From Saussurea involucrata (lineage: Eukaryota; Streptophyta; Magnoliopsida; Asterales; Asteraceae): a DNA stretch of 64,000 nt. The stretch lies in assembly GCA_033807775.1 (NCBI GenBank), contig CM066327.1:94262295-94326294 (forward strand), in the 5' to 3' direction. This document shows, piece by piece, positions 47,148 to 58,286 of this stretch. The first letter of the stretch is position 1, and every line of letters begins with the position of its first letter. The notes under the pieces are model-generated. The model saw only the letters and a list, made by a program, of their open reading frames with translations. It searched no databases and was not told where the DNA came from. A program made the position numbers and the translations under genes.

Positions 47148-47957
47148 TTAGACCAAAACGTCTTCTATTTTTCCCTTTGGGTAAGCAATGGACCAATCGG
47201 CTAGTTGTAAAGTAACGGTTGTGGGTCTAGCCTCTCCAATACCTAACTTGTTAAAAATAGACAATGGCATCAAATTGACACTAGCTCCTAAATCACAGAG
47301 TGCTTGACCTACTTCTTGTCCTCCTATTGTGCATGGAATGGTGAAACTACCCGGGTCTTTCAACTTAGGTGGAATCTTGCTGGTAACGAGGGCACTACAT
47401 TCCTCGGTCAAAGCCACAGTTTCAAACTCACCCAACTTTCTTTTTTTGTTCAAAATATCCTTTAAAAATTTAACATAGCTTGGCATTTGCTCGAGAGCCT
47501 CTACCAAGGGTATGTTAATGTGAAGCTGCTTAAAAATGTCTAAGAATTTTTTAAACTGAACATCGACATTTTTAGGCTTCATTCTTTGCGGAAAGGGAAT
47601 GCTTCGTGGGTCAATCTGAGCTTGTTATGGTATTGGCTTTGGAACAGTAGGATTTGGAACAGGTCCAAGAGTAGGAAGGTCAGGGATGTCGGTCCCCACT
47701 GTGGGGATCACAGTGACTTGAGGAGTGCCCACTGTGGTGACCACAGTGGGTATTTGAGGCGAATCATCAGACTCAAAAAAGATATCTTTCAGATCCTTTC
47801 CACTCCTCAGAGTGATGGACTTGACGTGCTCTTTTCCTATCACCTTAGCGTGCTCGGTATCACTATGTAACGTCCCTGGTGGTCTATTCTTAACTTCAAC
47901 GGCTAGTTGTCCTACTTGAGTCTCTATGTTCCTAATGGATGCTTGAGTTTGATTCAT
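47148..47957 (-). pseudogene. Ath-1 gag end and protease
   Basis: 47957-47625 reads MNQTQASIRNIETQVGQLA and HVKSITLRSGKDL (the Athila gag end), with IPTVVTTVGTPQVTVIPTVG coded by four CCCACTGTGGG-like words. 47582-47148 is protease: GQEVGQALCDLGASVNLMPL has the active site as DLGAS in place of DTGAS, as is usual in Athila. A stop at 47145 precedes VDKLIFPADFLVLD of the RT frame. Confidence 0.85.
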
Positions 47958-49269
47958 AAAACCTTTGAGAATAGATTCAATCGATTATTGAACCTCAGCT
48001 GGTTGATTGGCTCGTGGTTGGTATGGTTGTGAGGATTGTCCTTGGTGAAAGTTTTATGGGGACTACCCACTGTGGTGTTGGGACTGCCCACTGTGGTGTT
48101 GTTGAAATCCAGGGGGATTGTGTGGTCTTTGCTGAGTATGACTCGCCCTGTGGGGTTGGAGTCCTGGATTACCAGCCCAAGAGAAATTTGGGTGGTTTCT
48201 CCAACCTGGATTAAAAGTCTGCGAATATGGATTGTTCCTCGGGTTGGTCCCTATAACATTAACGGCTTCGGGATTTGCTGGACAATAGTCAAAAAGATGC
48301 TCCTATCCACAGAGGGAGCAGTTTTCGGCTAGATGAGTTGCAGAATTGACTTGGCCTCTATTTTTATTCAAAACGATTTTTGTTAAGGCTACTAACTGCG
48401 CATTCATGGTTTTGAGCGCTTCAGAATCGATGGTGTTGGTCTTTGGTACTACCGCACTAGGATTGGACCACTCGGTATTGTTGTTGGACACTTTTTCTAA
48501 GATTTGATATCCTTCATTGTAGGTTTTACTCGTGAATGTTCCACCGGCTGTTGCATATAAGATGATTTTGGCTGCATTGGAAAGACCATTGTAAAAGGTG
48601 TCCAATTGGATGCAATGTGGGATGCCATGATGTGGGCACATTCGAAGTAAATCATTAAATCGTTCCCATGCATCCGAAACAGCCTCATCTTCTTCTTGCC
48701 TAAACAAAATTATATCATTTCGAAACCTTACATTCCTCGTTGGAGGAAAGTATTTTTGCAAAAATTTATCGGCAAGTTCTTGCCAAGTGGTTATCGAGTG
48801 AGGTGCATGCGAGTTCAGCCATGACTTCGCCTTATCCCTTAGTGAAAAAGGAAAAAGTCTTAGTCTTAATGCTTCATCACTCACACCTTAACTAAAAGGA
48901 ATCGGTCATTTCCAAAAAAGATTTTAAGTGTGAGTACGGATCCTCAGTTGGTGATCCTCCAAACTGACCCATGGCTTGGATCATTTGAAACATTACCGGT
49001 TTAAGTTCAAAATGGTTTGCTACAATGTTGGGCCTTAGAATCCCAGAGCTTAAATCACTAGCTCCGGAAGTAGCATAGTCCCGTATTTTTCGATCTTTGC
49101 TATCGGCAATCGTTATTGTGGTCTACATGACAGGTGGTCTTTCGGCCATGTTCACAGTGGGGATCACAGGGGGTTGTCGATTTGTTTTCTTGCTTCTTCG
49201 TGTTTTTCGCAACGTTTTTTCTATTTCAAGATCTATTGGAACCAAATGTTCGAGTTGTCGTCGTGGCAT
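47958..49269 (-). pseudogene. gag: Ath-1 gag
   Basis: Likely start MPRRQLEHLVPIDLE at 49269, about 80 bp after the PBS. It reads through with stops (one near 49126, one near 48892) to the capsid: ANHFELKPVMFQMIQAMGQF, EALRLRLFPFSLRDKAKSWL, TWQELADKFLQKYFPPTRN, RFRNDIILFRQEEDE and CPHHGIPHCIQLDTFYNGL, all standard Athila gag blocks. A knuckle-like ENCSLCG sits at 48303. TVG words recur at 48060-48100. Confidence 0.88.
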
Positions 49270-49347
49270 ACAACACGAACAACTTAGAAAAATGAGTTAC
49301 TCGGGCTCGAACAAAAACTAATGTCTTGCGATTAAATATCACGCCAG

Positions 49348-49365
49348 TCCCCGACAACGGCGCCA
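49348..49365 (-). promoter_or_regulatory. Ath-1 primer-binding site (tRNA-Asp type)
   Basis: On the minus strand TGGCGCCGTTGTCGGGGA, close to the tRNA-Asp-complementary site used by Athila elements. One difference from the usual GCCGGGGA. It lies six bases from the LTR. Confidence 0.88.
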
Positions 49366-49371
49366 AAAACT

Positions 49372-50961
49372 TGGTACGTGCGAAATGTGTGTTTTAATCG
49401 CAATGGGTTGCAAACTGTCCATAGTGGGAAGTGTAAGTGTACACTATCCACTATGATCGTCACAGCAAGTAATAGTTGGTAAAATACCAGAATCGAATCC
49501 ACAGAGACTGGGCAATCAAGACAATACGGTTCTCATGAGCTCCTTTTACAGGTTTCAATAACAAAAGAAAATAATACTTTGGTTTGGTTGGTGAAATAGC
49601 TACTTTTAACGATTTACTAAAGATTTAAAAGAAGGAATGTAGGTTAGATTTTCCCTAGATTTTATACTAAATACTTGGTCTTTAAAATGATCCTTGTATT
49701 CGAGGTGGGCATTTTCGCTAGAAAAGCCCGGTTACAAAATACTCACACCGTTTAGATAAAAATCTCATACTCTTAGTATTTATTGTTTTGTCAATGGTAA
49801 TCTCAAAGATGGACCTTTTCAGGCCTCGGTGGAATGTGTAGAGACAAATATTCTAAGTGTTTTTAGATACACCAACTAGCTTGCCTACTACTCCAGTGGG
49901 ATGAGATTAGGTCACTATGCCGACCTCACTTTCGTAAGTGTCATAAGAATTCTTTCGAATCTCCTAGCATCATCCAAGCTCGTGTCACTGCGTTCTACTC
50001 ATTTCTGAGTTAAGAACTAGATATTAGATACTTGCAAGTGATCGGCTTGTTTGCATCCTTGGGCATGAATCTATAATGAATGACCAAAACAACAAATATT
50101 CCAAGTATAAAGATTACTCAAGCATTTTTAATAAAATCCAGGTACTTCTCCTTCCTACATCCCTAAGGATGTTTAGCCCATAACTAAGGTAAAGAAAGCA
50201 AAAGAGTAGAAGTTGCACATAATAAAACTTAATTTAGCCCACAGTAGGGAACGAGAATTCGCCCCTGTCACTGTGTATTACGAATTACAAGAAAGAAATA
50301 CAGAAATTTAAAGTTAACTAATGCAGTAAAATAAAGAACTAAAGTTACACAAATGTAGTAGTTGAGAGAATTCAAGACTAAACAATATCTAGCAAAAACT
50401 ACTACTTGACTTGAATTCTAAGAATGTAAAAACATGATTCATTGAATGGCACCCCAAGGCCTCATTAAATACTAGGAGGAAGGTATGGGCATGGCAAAAA
50501 ACCATGGTTTAGTCCCATGTTTCAGATCTGCAGATTTGCACACCATGCCTTGAATAGTAAACACATTTTCACCAAATGTTGCTTTATAGTACAAGGTTGT
50601 TGTACTTTTCACTATTCTTCATTAAGGAAGGCATGTCCTCCTTTACCTTCATTTGACCTGCTCTTTGACCCATTCTTTTCTCCAGAAATGCTTAAATCCC
50701 AGCTGCTACTTTCTTTCTCTTTTTCCTTTTCGTCATCTCAGGAGTGGGGAGCGGAGTGGGCACTCCGCAAGTCACTATGGATAAAAATCGTGAAAAACAC
50801 CCAAACTCCACCAAAGAATTTATTAAAGACCATGGTTCACTCATTTTGCTCGTTTTCATGAAATATACCAAGAATGGGGGTTTTAAGAAGTGAAATGGCT
50901 AAAATTGACAAAATAAAAAGGAAAATAAAAGGAAATAATAACTCGAAAAATAGAGTTATCA
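49372..50961 (-). repeat. Ath-1 5' LTR (right)
   Basis: 1590 bp, pair of 37155-38744. Some differences (for example CCATAGTGGG for CCACAGTGGG at 49419). The 114-codon frame at 50517 is not a gene. Confidence 0.93.
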
Positions 50962-51560
50962 ATACCTAACTTGGACACAAGAGTGTTAAAACGTTTTTTG
51001 TCCAAGGCTTTAGTAAATAGGTTTGCTAACTGATGTTCGGTATTTACAAAGTAGAGTTCGACTGTACCTCTTTCGACGTGATCCTTAATGAAGTGATACC
51101 GAACGTCAATGTTCTTCGTCTTGGTGTGTTGGACCGGATTGCTAGATATCGCAATTGTGTTCTTTGAATCGCAGTAAATTGGAACTTTGACATACGTGAA
51201 ACCATAGTCTTTGAGCTGCGTCTGTATCCAGATAACTTGTGAGCAGCAGTTCGTGGCGGCCACGTACTCCGCCTCGGCAGTTGATGTTGAAACACATTGC
51301 TTCTTCTTAGACGTCCAGCTCACCAGGCTATCTCCCAAAAACTGGATGTGACCTGAGGTGCTCTTTCGGTCCAGTATGCAGCCCGCGTGATCCGCATCAG
51401 AATAAGTGGATGGTGCAAAATCTGTCTCTCTCGGGTACCACAAGCCAAGATCAGCAGTACCACGTAAATAACGGAAGATTCGTTTGACAGCAGTTAAATG
51501 AGACTATTTAGGTTTTGATTGATACCGGGCACACATAAATGTTGAGAACATAATGATGGA
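50962..51560 (-). pseudogene. pol: Cop-3 RNase H
   Basis: Reads FMCARYQSKPK-stop-SHLTAVKRI (stop near 51507), then LRGTADLGLWYPRETDFAPS, YSDADHAGCILDRKSTSGH, STAEAEYVAATNCCSQVIWI, YCDSKNTIAISSNPVQHT, DVRYHFIKDHVERGTVEL and LANLFTKALDKKRF. It continues past Ath-1 for nine residues to a stop near 37126. The catalytic acids are in place. The start is missing because the upstream RT was deleted at the Cop-2 junction. Confidence 0.88.
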
Positions 51561-51752
51561 CTTCCGTGAGCTGATTAGAAGATTCGACAGAATCCTAAGG
51601 GGAGATAATTATGCCTAAATGTACTTATTCTTTTACTCTGAATTGTTGTATCTCAGAAGAATAGTGCAAGGATCACAGAGGTCAATTCTTTATCTTTTTG
51701 TTTATATCTCTGCAAGTTTGTAATTTTTTATTTTCAATACATAGGGGGAGAT
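51561..51752 (+). other. Cop-2 3' tail with polypurine tract
   Basis: Non-coding remnant of Cop-2 ending in CATAGGGGGAGAT (51740-51752) directly before the 3' LTR. The left limit is approximate. Confidence 0.75.
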
Positions 51753-52464
51753 TGTTAGCCCCAAGTATCTCTTATGTAAAAGTATTGAAAATATTATCAA
51801 GTCAGAAGACCAACAGAGATCAAGCAGAAGACCTAGAAGAAACTCATCAAGAAGACCAACAGAACTCAACAGAGTTCTGGTGGAACCAACAGAGCTCTGG
51901 CAGAAGATCAACAGAAGAAATGTTCATTCCCGAAGACCAACAGAGCTCTGGTCTATGAGCTCTGGTGAAGTGAAGACCGCTGTGGTGCCTAAGTCTCGTA
52001 AGAAATCCTAAGTGTCAGACACGTGTCCATACTTTCCACGTATGCCCTAAAGAAAGGAGACACACTTTCCATGTGTCATTCCAGGGTACGATAGTACACT
52101 GTCTACACTTTATCAGGGCTATAAATAGTGAGGTAGTGGAACAAACGATTGTAAGCTTTTGGAAGAATAGTTTTCCACAATTGTAAAAGCACACACTGCA
52201 GTATTCCATAGCACTATCTCCGTACGATATTGTGTCCTGTGAGATTTCCGAACACACACTTGAACGTGTTCTTGGTGTGATTCATTATCAATATACGAGC
52301 AGCTTTTATACTTGATCTTGTTATCATTATTACTGTTCTATATTTGATACTCACAGTTATTATATCGTTTACACAATCACTCACACTAATGGATTTATTT
52401 AATATGCTTCTGCTGTCTATTTTCTTACCATTATTGTGATGCAACATGAATCTGGGAACCTACA
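51753..52464 (+). repeat. Cop-2 3' LTR
   Basis: 712 bp, pair of 27532-28232. Followed by AGTTG at 52465-52469. Confidence 0.92.
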
Positions 52465-52542
52465 AGTTGAATCTGTCATAAATGCTCTGCAGATATTCCG
52501 ATGGCAAAGATTTGAATGCATAGTACTCATTTATGCACTGAG
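52465..52542 (-). pseudogene. gag: Cop-1 gag fragment between Cop-2 and Gyp-2
   Basis: Only 78 bp: minus strand reads CINEYYAFKSLPSEYLQSIY and DRFN. It joins the gag halves on either side and matches Cop-2 gag CINKYNDFKALPEETLQQTY. Confidence 0.88.
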
Positions 52543-54163
52543 TGTAACAACCCAACTTCCCAAAATCATATTTCAATTAACATATATTTCATAACATAAT
52601 TACATTCATAAAAGAAAATAAACAATACATCACAAACGGTCTCTTCGGTCTCGAAACCACAAAAATACATAAAAGTCTCCTAATCAATGTCCATCAAAAG
52701 CTTCCTATTCTTATCCCATTCTTTCACCGATCCTCAACCTGGAAAACATATTTTTGAAAACAAAATGAGAGTTAGACCAAACAGGTCTAGTGAGTTAGTT
52801 CCGGTCCTTTAAAAAAATCATTATAAGACCTTTCAAGTAAATCCTTTGTATCCCAAAACCATTTATGTAAACTCAAGTATTACACGTATATAAATACCAA
52901 TTCAAACTCGTACCTCACGTACCTTTCATCCACCTTATTACTCCACAATGGCCATAATATTGGTTGCGAGCCAATTAACACACCGGTCCAAAGCCCGGCC
53001 ACGTATTATACTCCCATATAATACTTCACGTAATTATAATATCTTAACATATTATAATCACACCCGTATGACATATTCATACAAATCATCAATTGATTAT
53101 TATTTACATAATATTTTCCAGTAAAAATACTTTAAAGTAAAACTAACCTCGTGCGTTTATCACAAAAACTCTTTCAAGACATTTCACGTATGTTGCTCCT
53201 TCACAGAATCTGAAATCAGATAAAATACCAAATATTTCTTTTAACACTTAAACTTATAAAATTCTAAACTCAAATCGCAATGAACAGTACCCAAATCGCA
53301 ATCTCCTATTGCGATTTCATCTTGAAGTCGCAACCCTCTATTGCGATTCCACCCTGGAGTCGCAACCCACTATTGCGATTCCACCCTGGAATCGCAACTC
53401 ACTATTGCGATTCCAAACTCGGATCGCAATCAACTGCTGCGATTCAAACCCAAGTCACAAACGACCATTGCGACTTCATACCCAAGTCGCAACCAACTAT
53501 TGCGACTCCGATGAATGTCGCAGTCGTCCATTGCGACTTCGATGAATATCAGTCCACTGCGACTTCGATGAATGTCTCAGCCCACTGTTCATTCTAAAAC
53601 CCAGAATTTGTAGATTTATATTATGCATGATACTGTAAAAGTGCAGATATGTTTAGGACCATAAACATAACCTATCCATAAACTTAGATTTCCCAAAACA
53701 TCCATTTTAATCAAAACCCACCTAAAAACTTAACTTTTAAACTCAAGAACACTTTGAGGAATTAAAAACACATAGAAGGATGAATTGTTTACCTGGATTA
53801 CTTCAGTTTAATCCTTAATTCACTGCAACCCCCTTTTGATTTCTTCTTTCTTCTTTCCTTCAATCTCTCTTTCGAACTCTCTCTCTCACTAACCGAATAT
53901 CCTTACACACACACACTTTTGGATACTCCCTTCTAAATGAAACATTGACACCTATCTCATGACTAAGAGGAAGTCGGTTATGGCAAGGAGGAGGTGGAAA
54001 TTAGTTACCCAATACTCCTTAAATTTGTTTCACTTGACAAAATACACCCCTAACTTCTATTAAAAAATTAAAACCTACCCCTTAACTTCTAACTCCATAA
54101 AATACTAAAATAAAGACTTATAAAATTCCAAATTTAATTTAGATAAAATACCTGGTTATTACA
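52543..54163 (-). repeat. Gyp-2 3' LTR (left)
   Basis: 1621 bp, TGTAACAACCC...GGTTATTACA. The part 53275-53585 is a dense array of TTGCGATT/AATCGCAA and TTGCGACT/AGTCGCAA. Confidence 0.94.
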
Positions 54164-54199
54164 ACATCTCCCCCTTAAAAGAATTCCGTCCCGGAATTC
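54164..54199 (-). promoter_or_regulatory. Gyp-2 polypurine tract and palindrome
   Basis: On the minus strand GAATTCCGGGACGGAATTC (54199-54181) and then AAGGGGGAGATGT before the LTR. Confidence 0.85.
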
Positions 54200-54383
54200 G
54201 ATCAAGCTTAAAAGGTAAAAATACTTATGACTACTACTTCGAACTTCATCAAAACTATAGAAACTTAACTGAATAGACACTCCGCCTCTATCTATACCTC
54301 TAACACAAATAAGTAACGAAAGCACGAAAATACCAAGAGCCACTTCGTACCGAAGTCATATAACACTTTAGCACGTATAGAGT

Positions 54384-55667
54384 TTATAAAAATATACCTG
54401 TAACCTTATCAGGACTTTCTTCCACCTCTTGTTCCGTCATCTGAAAAACACGGCCTTGAACTCTCAGTGCTTCAGACCCTTGTACCTTTCCCGATTCAAC
54501 CTCCGTTAATCTCGCTATTGTACTACCCTGACGTGCTTTCCACTGTGGACATTCTGACTGAATATGATCAGGGGAGTTGCAAACAAAACAGAATCGATTT
54601 GCGCGACAATTCTTAGCGATGTGTCCCGTCCTTCCACACTTATAACAACTTCTAGGATCAACATAACAATTTCCCTGATGTACGCGGTTGCATTTTGGAC
54701 ATAGTTTTTCATTTTCTCTAAAAGGTATGCGACTATCAAACCTTTGAATTTCGTATTCTGTTGAATCATGCGTCATTTCTTCCGATTTTCTTTTACCAGC
54801 ACTCTTATCACTAGTATCTCTCCTAATATCCTGTTCTATATTTTCCGCGGCATTTACTGCGGCCGAGAAGGTATCGGGTCCTGTTGCAATCACTAACTTT
54901 CTAATTTCAGAATTTAACCCAAAAATAAACCTTTCCATCTTCAGCGCCTCTGTGGCAACATAGTACTCCGCAAAGCGAGACTTCTCGAGAAAGAGGGCGG
55001 TGTAATCCCTAACCGATAAACTTCTCTGATGTAGATTCATGAATTCCTCTTCCAGTTGTCTAACAGCTGCTTGGTGACAGAAATGGGTTGTGAAAGCTAA
55101 CACAAATTCCTCCCATGCAAAAGTAGTATAAACATCTGTTCCTCTTGATTCTATATGAGCCTCCCACCAATACAGAGCATCACCTTTCAACATCCCAGCT
55201 CCATAAAGTACTTTTTCTTCTTCAGCACATTTACTAGTCTTGAAGATGGCTTCTATTTCTTTTAGCCATCTCATTGCTTTGACCGGGTCCCGATCTCCGG
55301 AATATGTAGGGGGCTTGCAACTAAGGAACATTTTATAGTCGCACCTTTTTATCACCGGTAAGACAGTAGAGGTAAGTGGTATCTCCATTTCATGTCCTGG
55401 ATTTAGTCTTTCAGTTTCATTTTGACGATTATGTTCGAACATAGCTTGAATATTATTCTGCAATCTTCTCATTTCAGCCATCAGATCATCCCGCGTAACA
55501 AACTCTGTACCCTGCGGTTGTGTTCTACCTCCAGTTCGACCCCCAGTTCCCCTACCGGTTCTGCCTCTACCTCGATATCCTCCTCTTCCTCCTCTTCCTA
55601 TTGGTGGATTCTCTCCACCTGAATTTTTTCCTCCTCTCTGATTCCTTTGTTTAGTGCCACTCGCCAT
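54384..55667 (-). CDS. gag: Gyp-2 gag
   Basis: 427 codons, uninterrupted. It starts MASGTKQRNQRGG with a Gly/Arg-rich tail (GGRGGYRGRGRTGRGTGGRT) up to residue 50. The capsid part shows CKPPTYSGDRDPVKAMRWLK, ALYWWEAHIESRG, TTFAWEEFVLAF and LSVRDYTALFLEKSRFAEYY. Three cysteine knuckles follow: CPKCNRVHQGNC, CYKCGRTGHIAKNC and CFVCNSPDHIQSEC. The end EESPDKVTGIFL is where protease would begin; a frame slip there leaves only INSIRAKVLYDFGT-like remains. It would form the particle and bind RNA, using enzymes from a related element. Confidence 0.92.
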   Translation of the reverse strand: MASGTKQRNQRGGKNSGGENPPIGRGGRGGYRGRGRTGRGTGGRTGGRTQPQGTEFVTRDDLMAEMRRLQNNIQAMFEHNRQNETERLNPGHEMEIPLTSTVLPVIKRCDYKMFLSCKPPTYSGDRDPVKAMRWLKEIEAIFKTSKCAEEEKVLYGAGMLKGDALYWWEAHIESRGTDVYTTFAWEEFVLAFTTHFCHQAAVRQLEEEFMNLHQRSLSVRDYTALFLEKSRFAEYYVATEALKMERFIFGLNSEIRKLVIATGPDTFSAAVNAAENIEQDIRRDTSDKSAGKRKSEEMTHDSTEYEIQRFDSRIPFRENEKLCPKCNRVHQGNCYVDPRSCYKCGRTGHIAKNCRANRFCFVCNSPDHIQSECPQWKARQGSTIARLTEVESGKVQGSEALRVQGRVFQMTEQEVEESPDKVTGIFL

Positions 55668-55915
55668 TCTGTGGATTCAAATAAAGTTAATATACATATA
55701 AGCACATACCCCATATAACAAGGTATTCCAGTTCATACATGTACCTGTAAGATCATAATTACACTGGCCTGGTGTAATTTGAAATTACCTTACATTATGT
55801 TCCTTCTACCTTTTTATACTTAACATCCCCAGGTTCTAAAATAATAGGGACATCCTACTTCACATATAGTTTAAGTCTAGGTACAGATACTAATACCTAA
55901 ATCCCTTAAACTAGG
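55668..55915 (-). other. Gyp-2 leader between PBS and gag
   Basis: About 250 bp, AT-rich, without a frame. Confidence 0.7.
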
Positions 55916-55927
55916 GCTCTGATACCA
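55916..55927 (-). promoter_or_regulatory. Gyp-2 primer-binding site
   Basis: TGGTATCAGAGC on the minus strand. Confidence 0.9.
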
Positions 55928-55929
55928 TT

Positions 55930-57549
55930 TGTAACAACCCAATTTCCCAAAATCATATTTCAATTAACATATATTTCATAACATAATTACATTCATAAAA
56001 GAAAATACACAATACATCACAAACGGTCTCTTCGGTCTCGAAACCACAAAAATACATAAAAGTCTCCTAATCAATGTCCATCAAAAGCTTCCTATTCTTA
56101 TCCCATTCTTTCACCGATCCTAAACCTGGAAAACATATTTTTGAAAACAAAATGAGAGTTAGACCAAACGGGTCTAGTGAGTTAGTTCCGGTCCTTTAAA
56201 AAATCATTATAAGACCTTTCAAGTAAATCCTTTGTATCCCAAAACCATTTATGTAAACTCAAGTATTACACGTATATAAATACCAATTCAAACTCGTACC
56301 TCACGTACCTTTCATCCACCTTATTACTCCACAATGGCCATAATATTGGTTGCGAGCCAATTAACATACCGGTCCAAAGCCCGGCCACGTATTATACTCC
56401 CATATAATACTTCACGTAATTATAATATCTTAACATAGTATAATCACACCCGTATGGCATATTCATACAAATCATCAATTGAATATTATTCACATAATAT
56501 TTTCTAGTAAAAATACTTTAAAGTAAAACTCACCTCGTGCGTTTATCACAAAAACTCTTTCAAGACAATTCACGTATGTTGCTCCTTCACAGAATCTGAA
56601 ATCAGATAAAATACCAAATATTTCTTTTAACACTTAAACTTATAAAATTCTAAACTCAAATCGCAATGAACAGTACCCAAATCGCAATCTCCTATTGCGA
56701 TTTCATCTTGAAGTCGCAACCCTCTATTGCGATTCCACCCTGGAGTCGCAACCCACTATTGCGATTCCACCCTGGAATCGCAACTCACTATTGCGATTCC
56801 AAACTCGGATCGCAATCAACTGCTGCGATTCAAACCCAAGTCACAAACGACCATTGCGACTTCATACCCAAGTCGCAACCAACTATTGCGACTCCGATGA
56901 ATCTCGCAGTCGTCCATTGCGACTTCGATGAATATCAGCCCACTGCGACTTCGATGAATGTCTCAGCCCACTGTTCATTCTAAAACCCAGAATTTGTAGA
57001 TTTATACTATGCATGATACTGTAAAAGTGCAGATATGTTTAGGACCATAAACATAACCTATCCATAAACTTAGATTTCCCAAAACATCCATTTTAATCAA
57101 AACCCACCTAAAAACTTAACTTTTAAACTCAAGAACACTTTGAGGAATTAAAAACACATAGAAGGATGAATTGTTTACCTGGATTACTTCAGTTTAATCC
57201 TTAATTCACTGCAACCCCCTTTTGATTTCTTCTTTCTTCTTTCCTTCAATCTCTCTTTCGAACGCTCTGTCTCTCTAACCGAATATCCTTACACACACAC
57301 ACTTTTGGATACTCCGTTCTAAATGAAACATTGACACCTATCTCATGACTAAGAGGAAGTCGGTTATGGCAAGGAGGAGGTGGAAATTAGTTACCCAATA
57401 CTCCTTAAATTTGTTTCACTTGACAAAATACACCCCTAACTTCTATTAAAAAATTAAAACCTACCCCTTAACTTCTAACTCCATAAAATACTAAAATAAA
57501 GACTTATAAAATTCCAAATTTAATTTAGATAAAATACCTGGTTATTACA
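55930..57549 (-). repeat. Gyp-2 5' LTR (right)
   Basis: 1620 bp, almost identical to the left LTR. The TTGCGATT array lies at 56660-56970. Frames 53280 and 56666 are translations of this array and not genes. Confidence 0.94.
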
Positions 57550-57972
57550 CTGAGCTCTTCTAACTTTTTGGGTTTTAGCTCCACCTTCTAGCTGCTTTTC
57601 TAGCTCTCTCCACAAACCGTGGGCTGTTTCACAAGCGATCAAGGATTGAAAGAGGTCATTTGGTATGGCCATTATCAGAAGACGTTTTTCCTTCTTTGCA
57701 CATTCATATTTTTCCCAATCCTGTGTGGACCATTTATCAATGTCCTTTGGCTTGCCATACTTAGGAATTTCTGGAGTAGTTGCAGTTTTAGGTACTCTTG
57801 GCATTGTAACCATGGGAACATAAGGTGGATTGTAAAGGTATGTGATTAAGTCTTTGTCAACACCTTCAAAGAAATGGATAATTTGAGTTTTCCACTGTGG
57901 GTATTCGTCTCTGAGAAGGGTTGGTGGTTTGGTTAAAGTTCCAGCATTGAAGAAGTTCGCTGCGTTTGCCAT
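57550..57972 (-). pseudogene. gag: Cop-1 gag, N-terminal part
   Basis: Starts MANAANFFNAGTLTKPPTLL at 57972, 300 bp after the PBS, and runs open to the Gyp-2 insertion at KTQKVRRAQ. IMAIPNDLFQSLIACETAHG matches Cop-A and Cop-2. No stop in this part, although the rest of the gene is broken. The 12 residues usually counted after RRAQ belong to Gyp-2. Confidence 0.9.
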
Positions 57973-58272
57973 TTTTGATGAAAAATGGAGTTTTCAAAAA
58001 GAAGCAGAAAATAGAGTAAGGTACCTTTAATCGATGGGATTGACTTGAAATATGAGTTGTAACTTCAGAAAAATTGAACAAAGCACCAAATGGAATGATT
58101 TTAACAGGATAAAAGTTCCTATTTAGCTTTCAGAATCAAACTAGTTGATAAAAATAGAAAAACAGGGGCTGTTTTGAAACTGAAGAATAAAGCTTAAAAT
58201 CAATCCATAAATCTATGAAAAGTGAGTCGAGATCATTGCAAAGTGGATCCATTGATATTGAGAATCAAGGTT

Positions 58273-58284
58273 TGCTCTGATACC
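58273..58284 (-). promoter_or_regulatory. Cop-1 primer-binding site
   Basis: TGGTATCAGAGC on the minus strand beside the LTR end at 58287. Confidence 0.9.
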
Positions 58285-58286
58285 AA

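Larger units (their letters stand above)
37155..50961 (-). mobile_element. Ath-1: complete Athila-type gypsy element
   Basis: 13.8 kb with 1590-bp LTRs, an Asp-tRNA-type PBS, Athila-type gag, protease, RT (FMDD), RNase H, integrase without chromodomain, and a large ORF after integrase. It carries a 1733-bp internal tandem duplication and solo LTR sL-2. The LTRs differ only slightly, so it is fairly young. Confidence 0.94.
34956..51560 (-). mobile_element. Cop-3: 5'-truncated minus-strand copia inside Cop-2
   Basis: Contains a 3' LTR (34956-35223), polypurine tract, env-position ORF and, beyond Ath-1, the RNase H end. The 5' LTR, gag, protease, integrase and most of RT are missing, along with the end of Cop-2 RNase H. 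So a deletion at the right junction (near 51560) removed both. No target duplication can be seen on the right. Confidence 0.75.
27532..52464 (+). mobile_element. Cop-2: complete plus-strand SIRE-like copia, itself interrupted
   Basis: Two LTRs (701 and 712 bp), PBS, gag with zinc knuckle, long spacer, protease, integrase, RT and RNase H, and a polypurine tract, flanked by AGTTG. The RNase H end is lost where Cop-3 has inserted (34956 to about 51560). It lies in Cop-1 gag and is of the same family group. Confidence 0.92.
52543..57549 (-). mobile_element. Gyp-2: non-autonomous gag-only gypsy element (TR-GAG type)
   Basis: 5007 bp flanked by CTGAG (52538-52542 and 57550-57554). LTRs 52543-54163 and 55930-57549, PBS and polypurine tract are present. 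The 1.77-kb internal region has one gag ORF and no RT, RNase H or integrase. The gag style and the palindrome beside the polypurine tract suggest it came from a Tekay-like element by deletion of pol. Confidence 0.93.

Noticed and set aside
53280..53597. 105-codon frame repeated at 56666
   Set aside because: Translation of the TTGCGATT array in the Gyp-2 LTRs. It repeats because the LTRs are copies.
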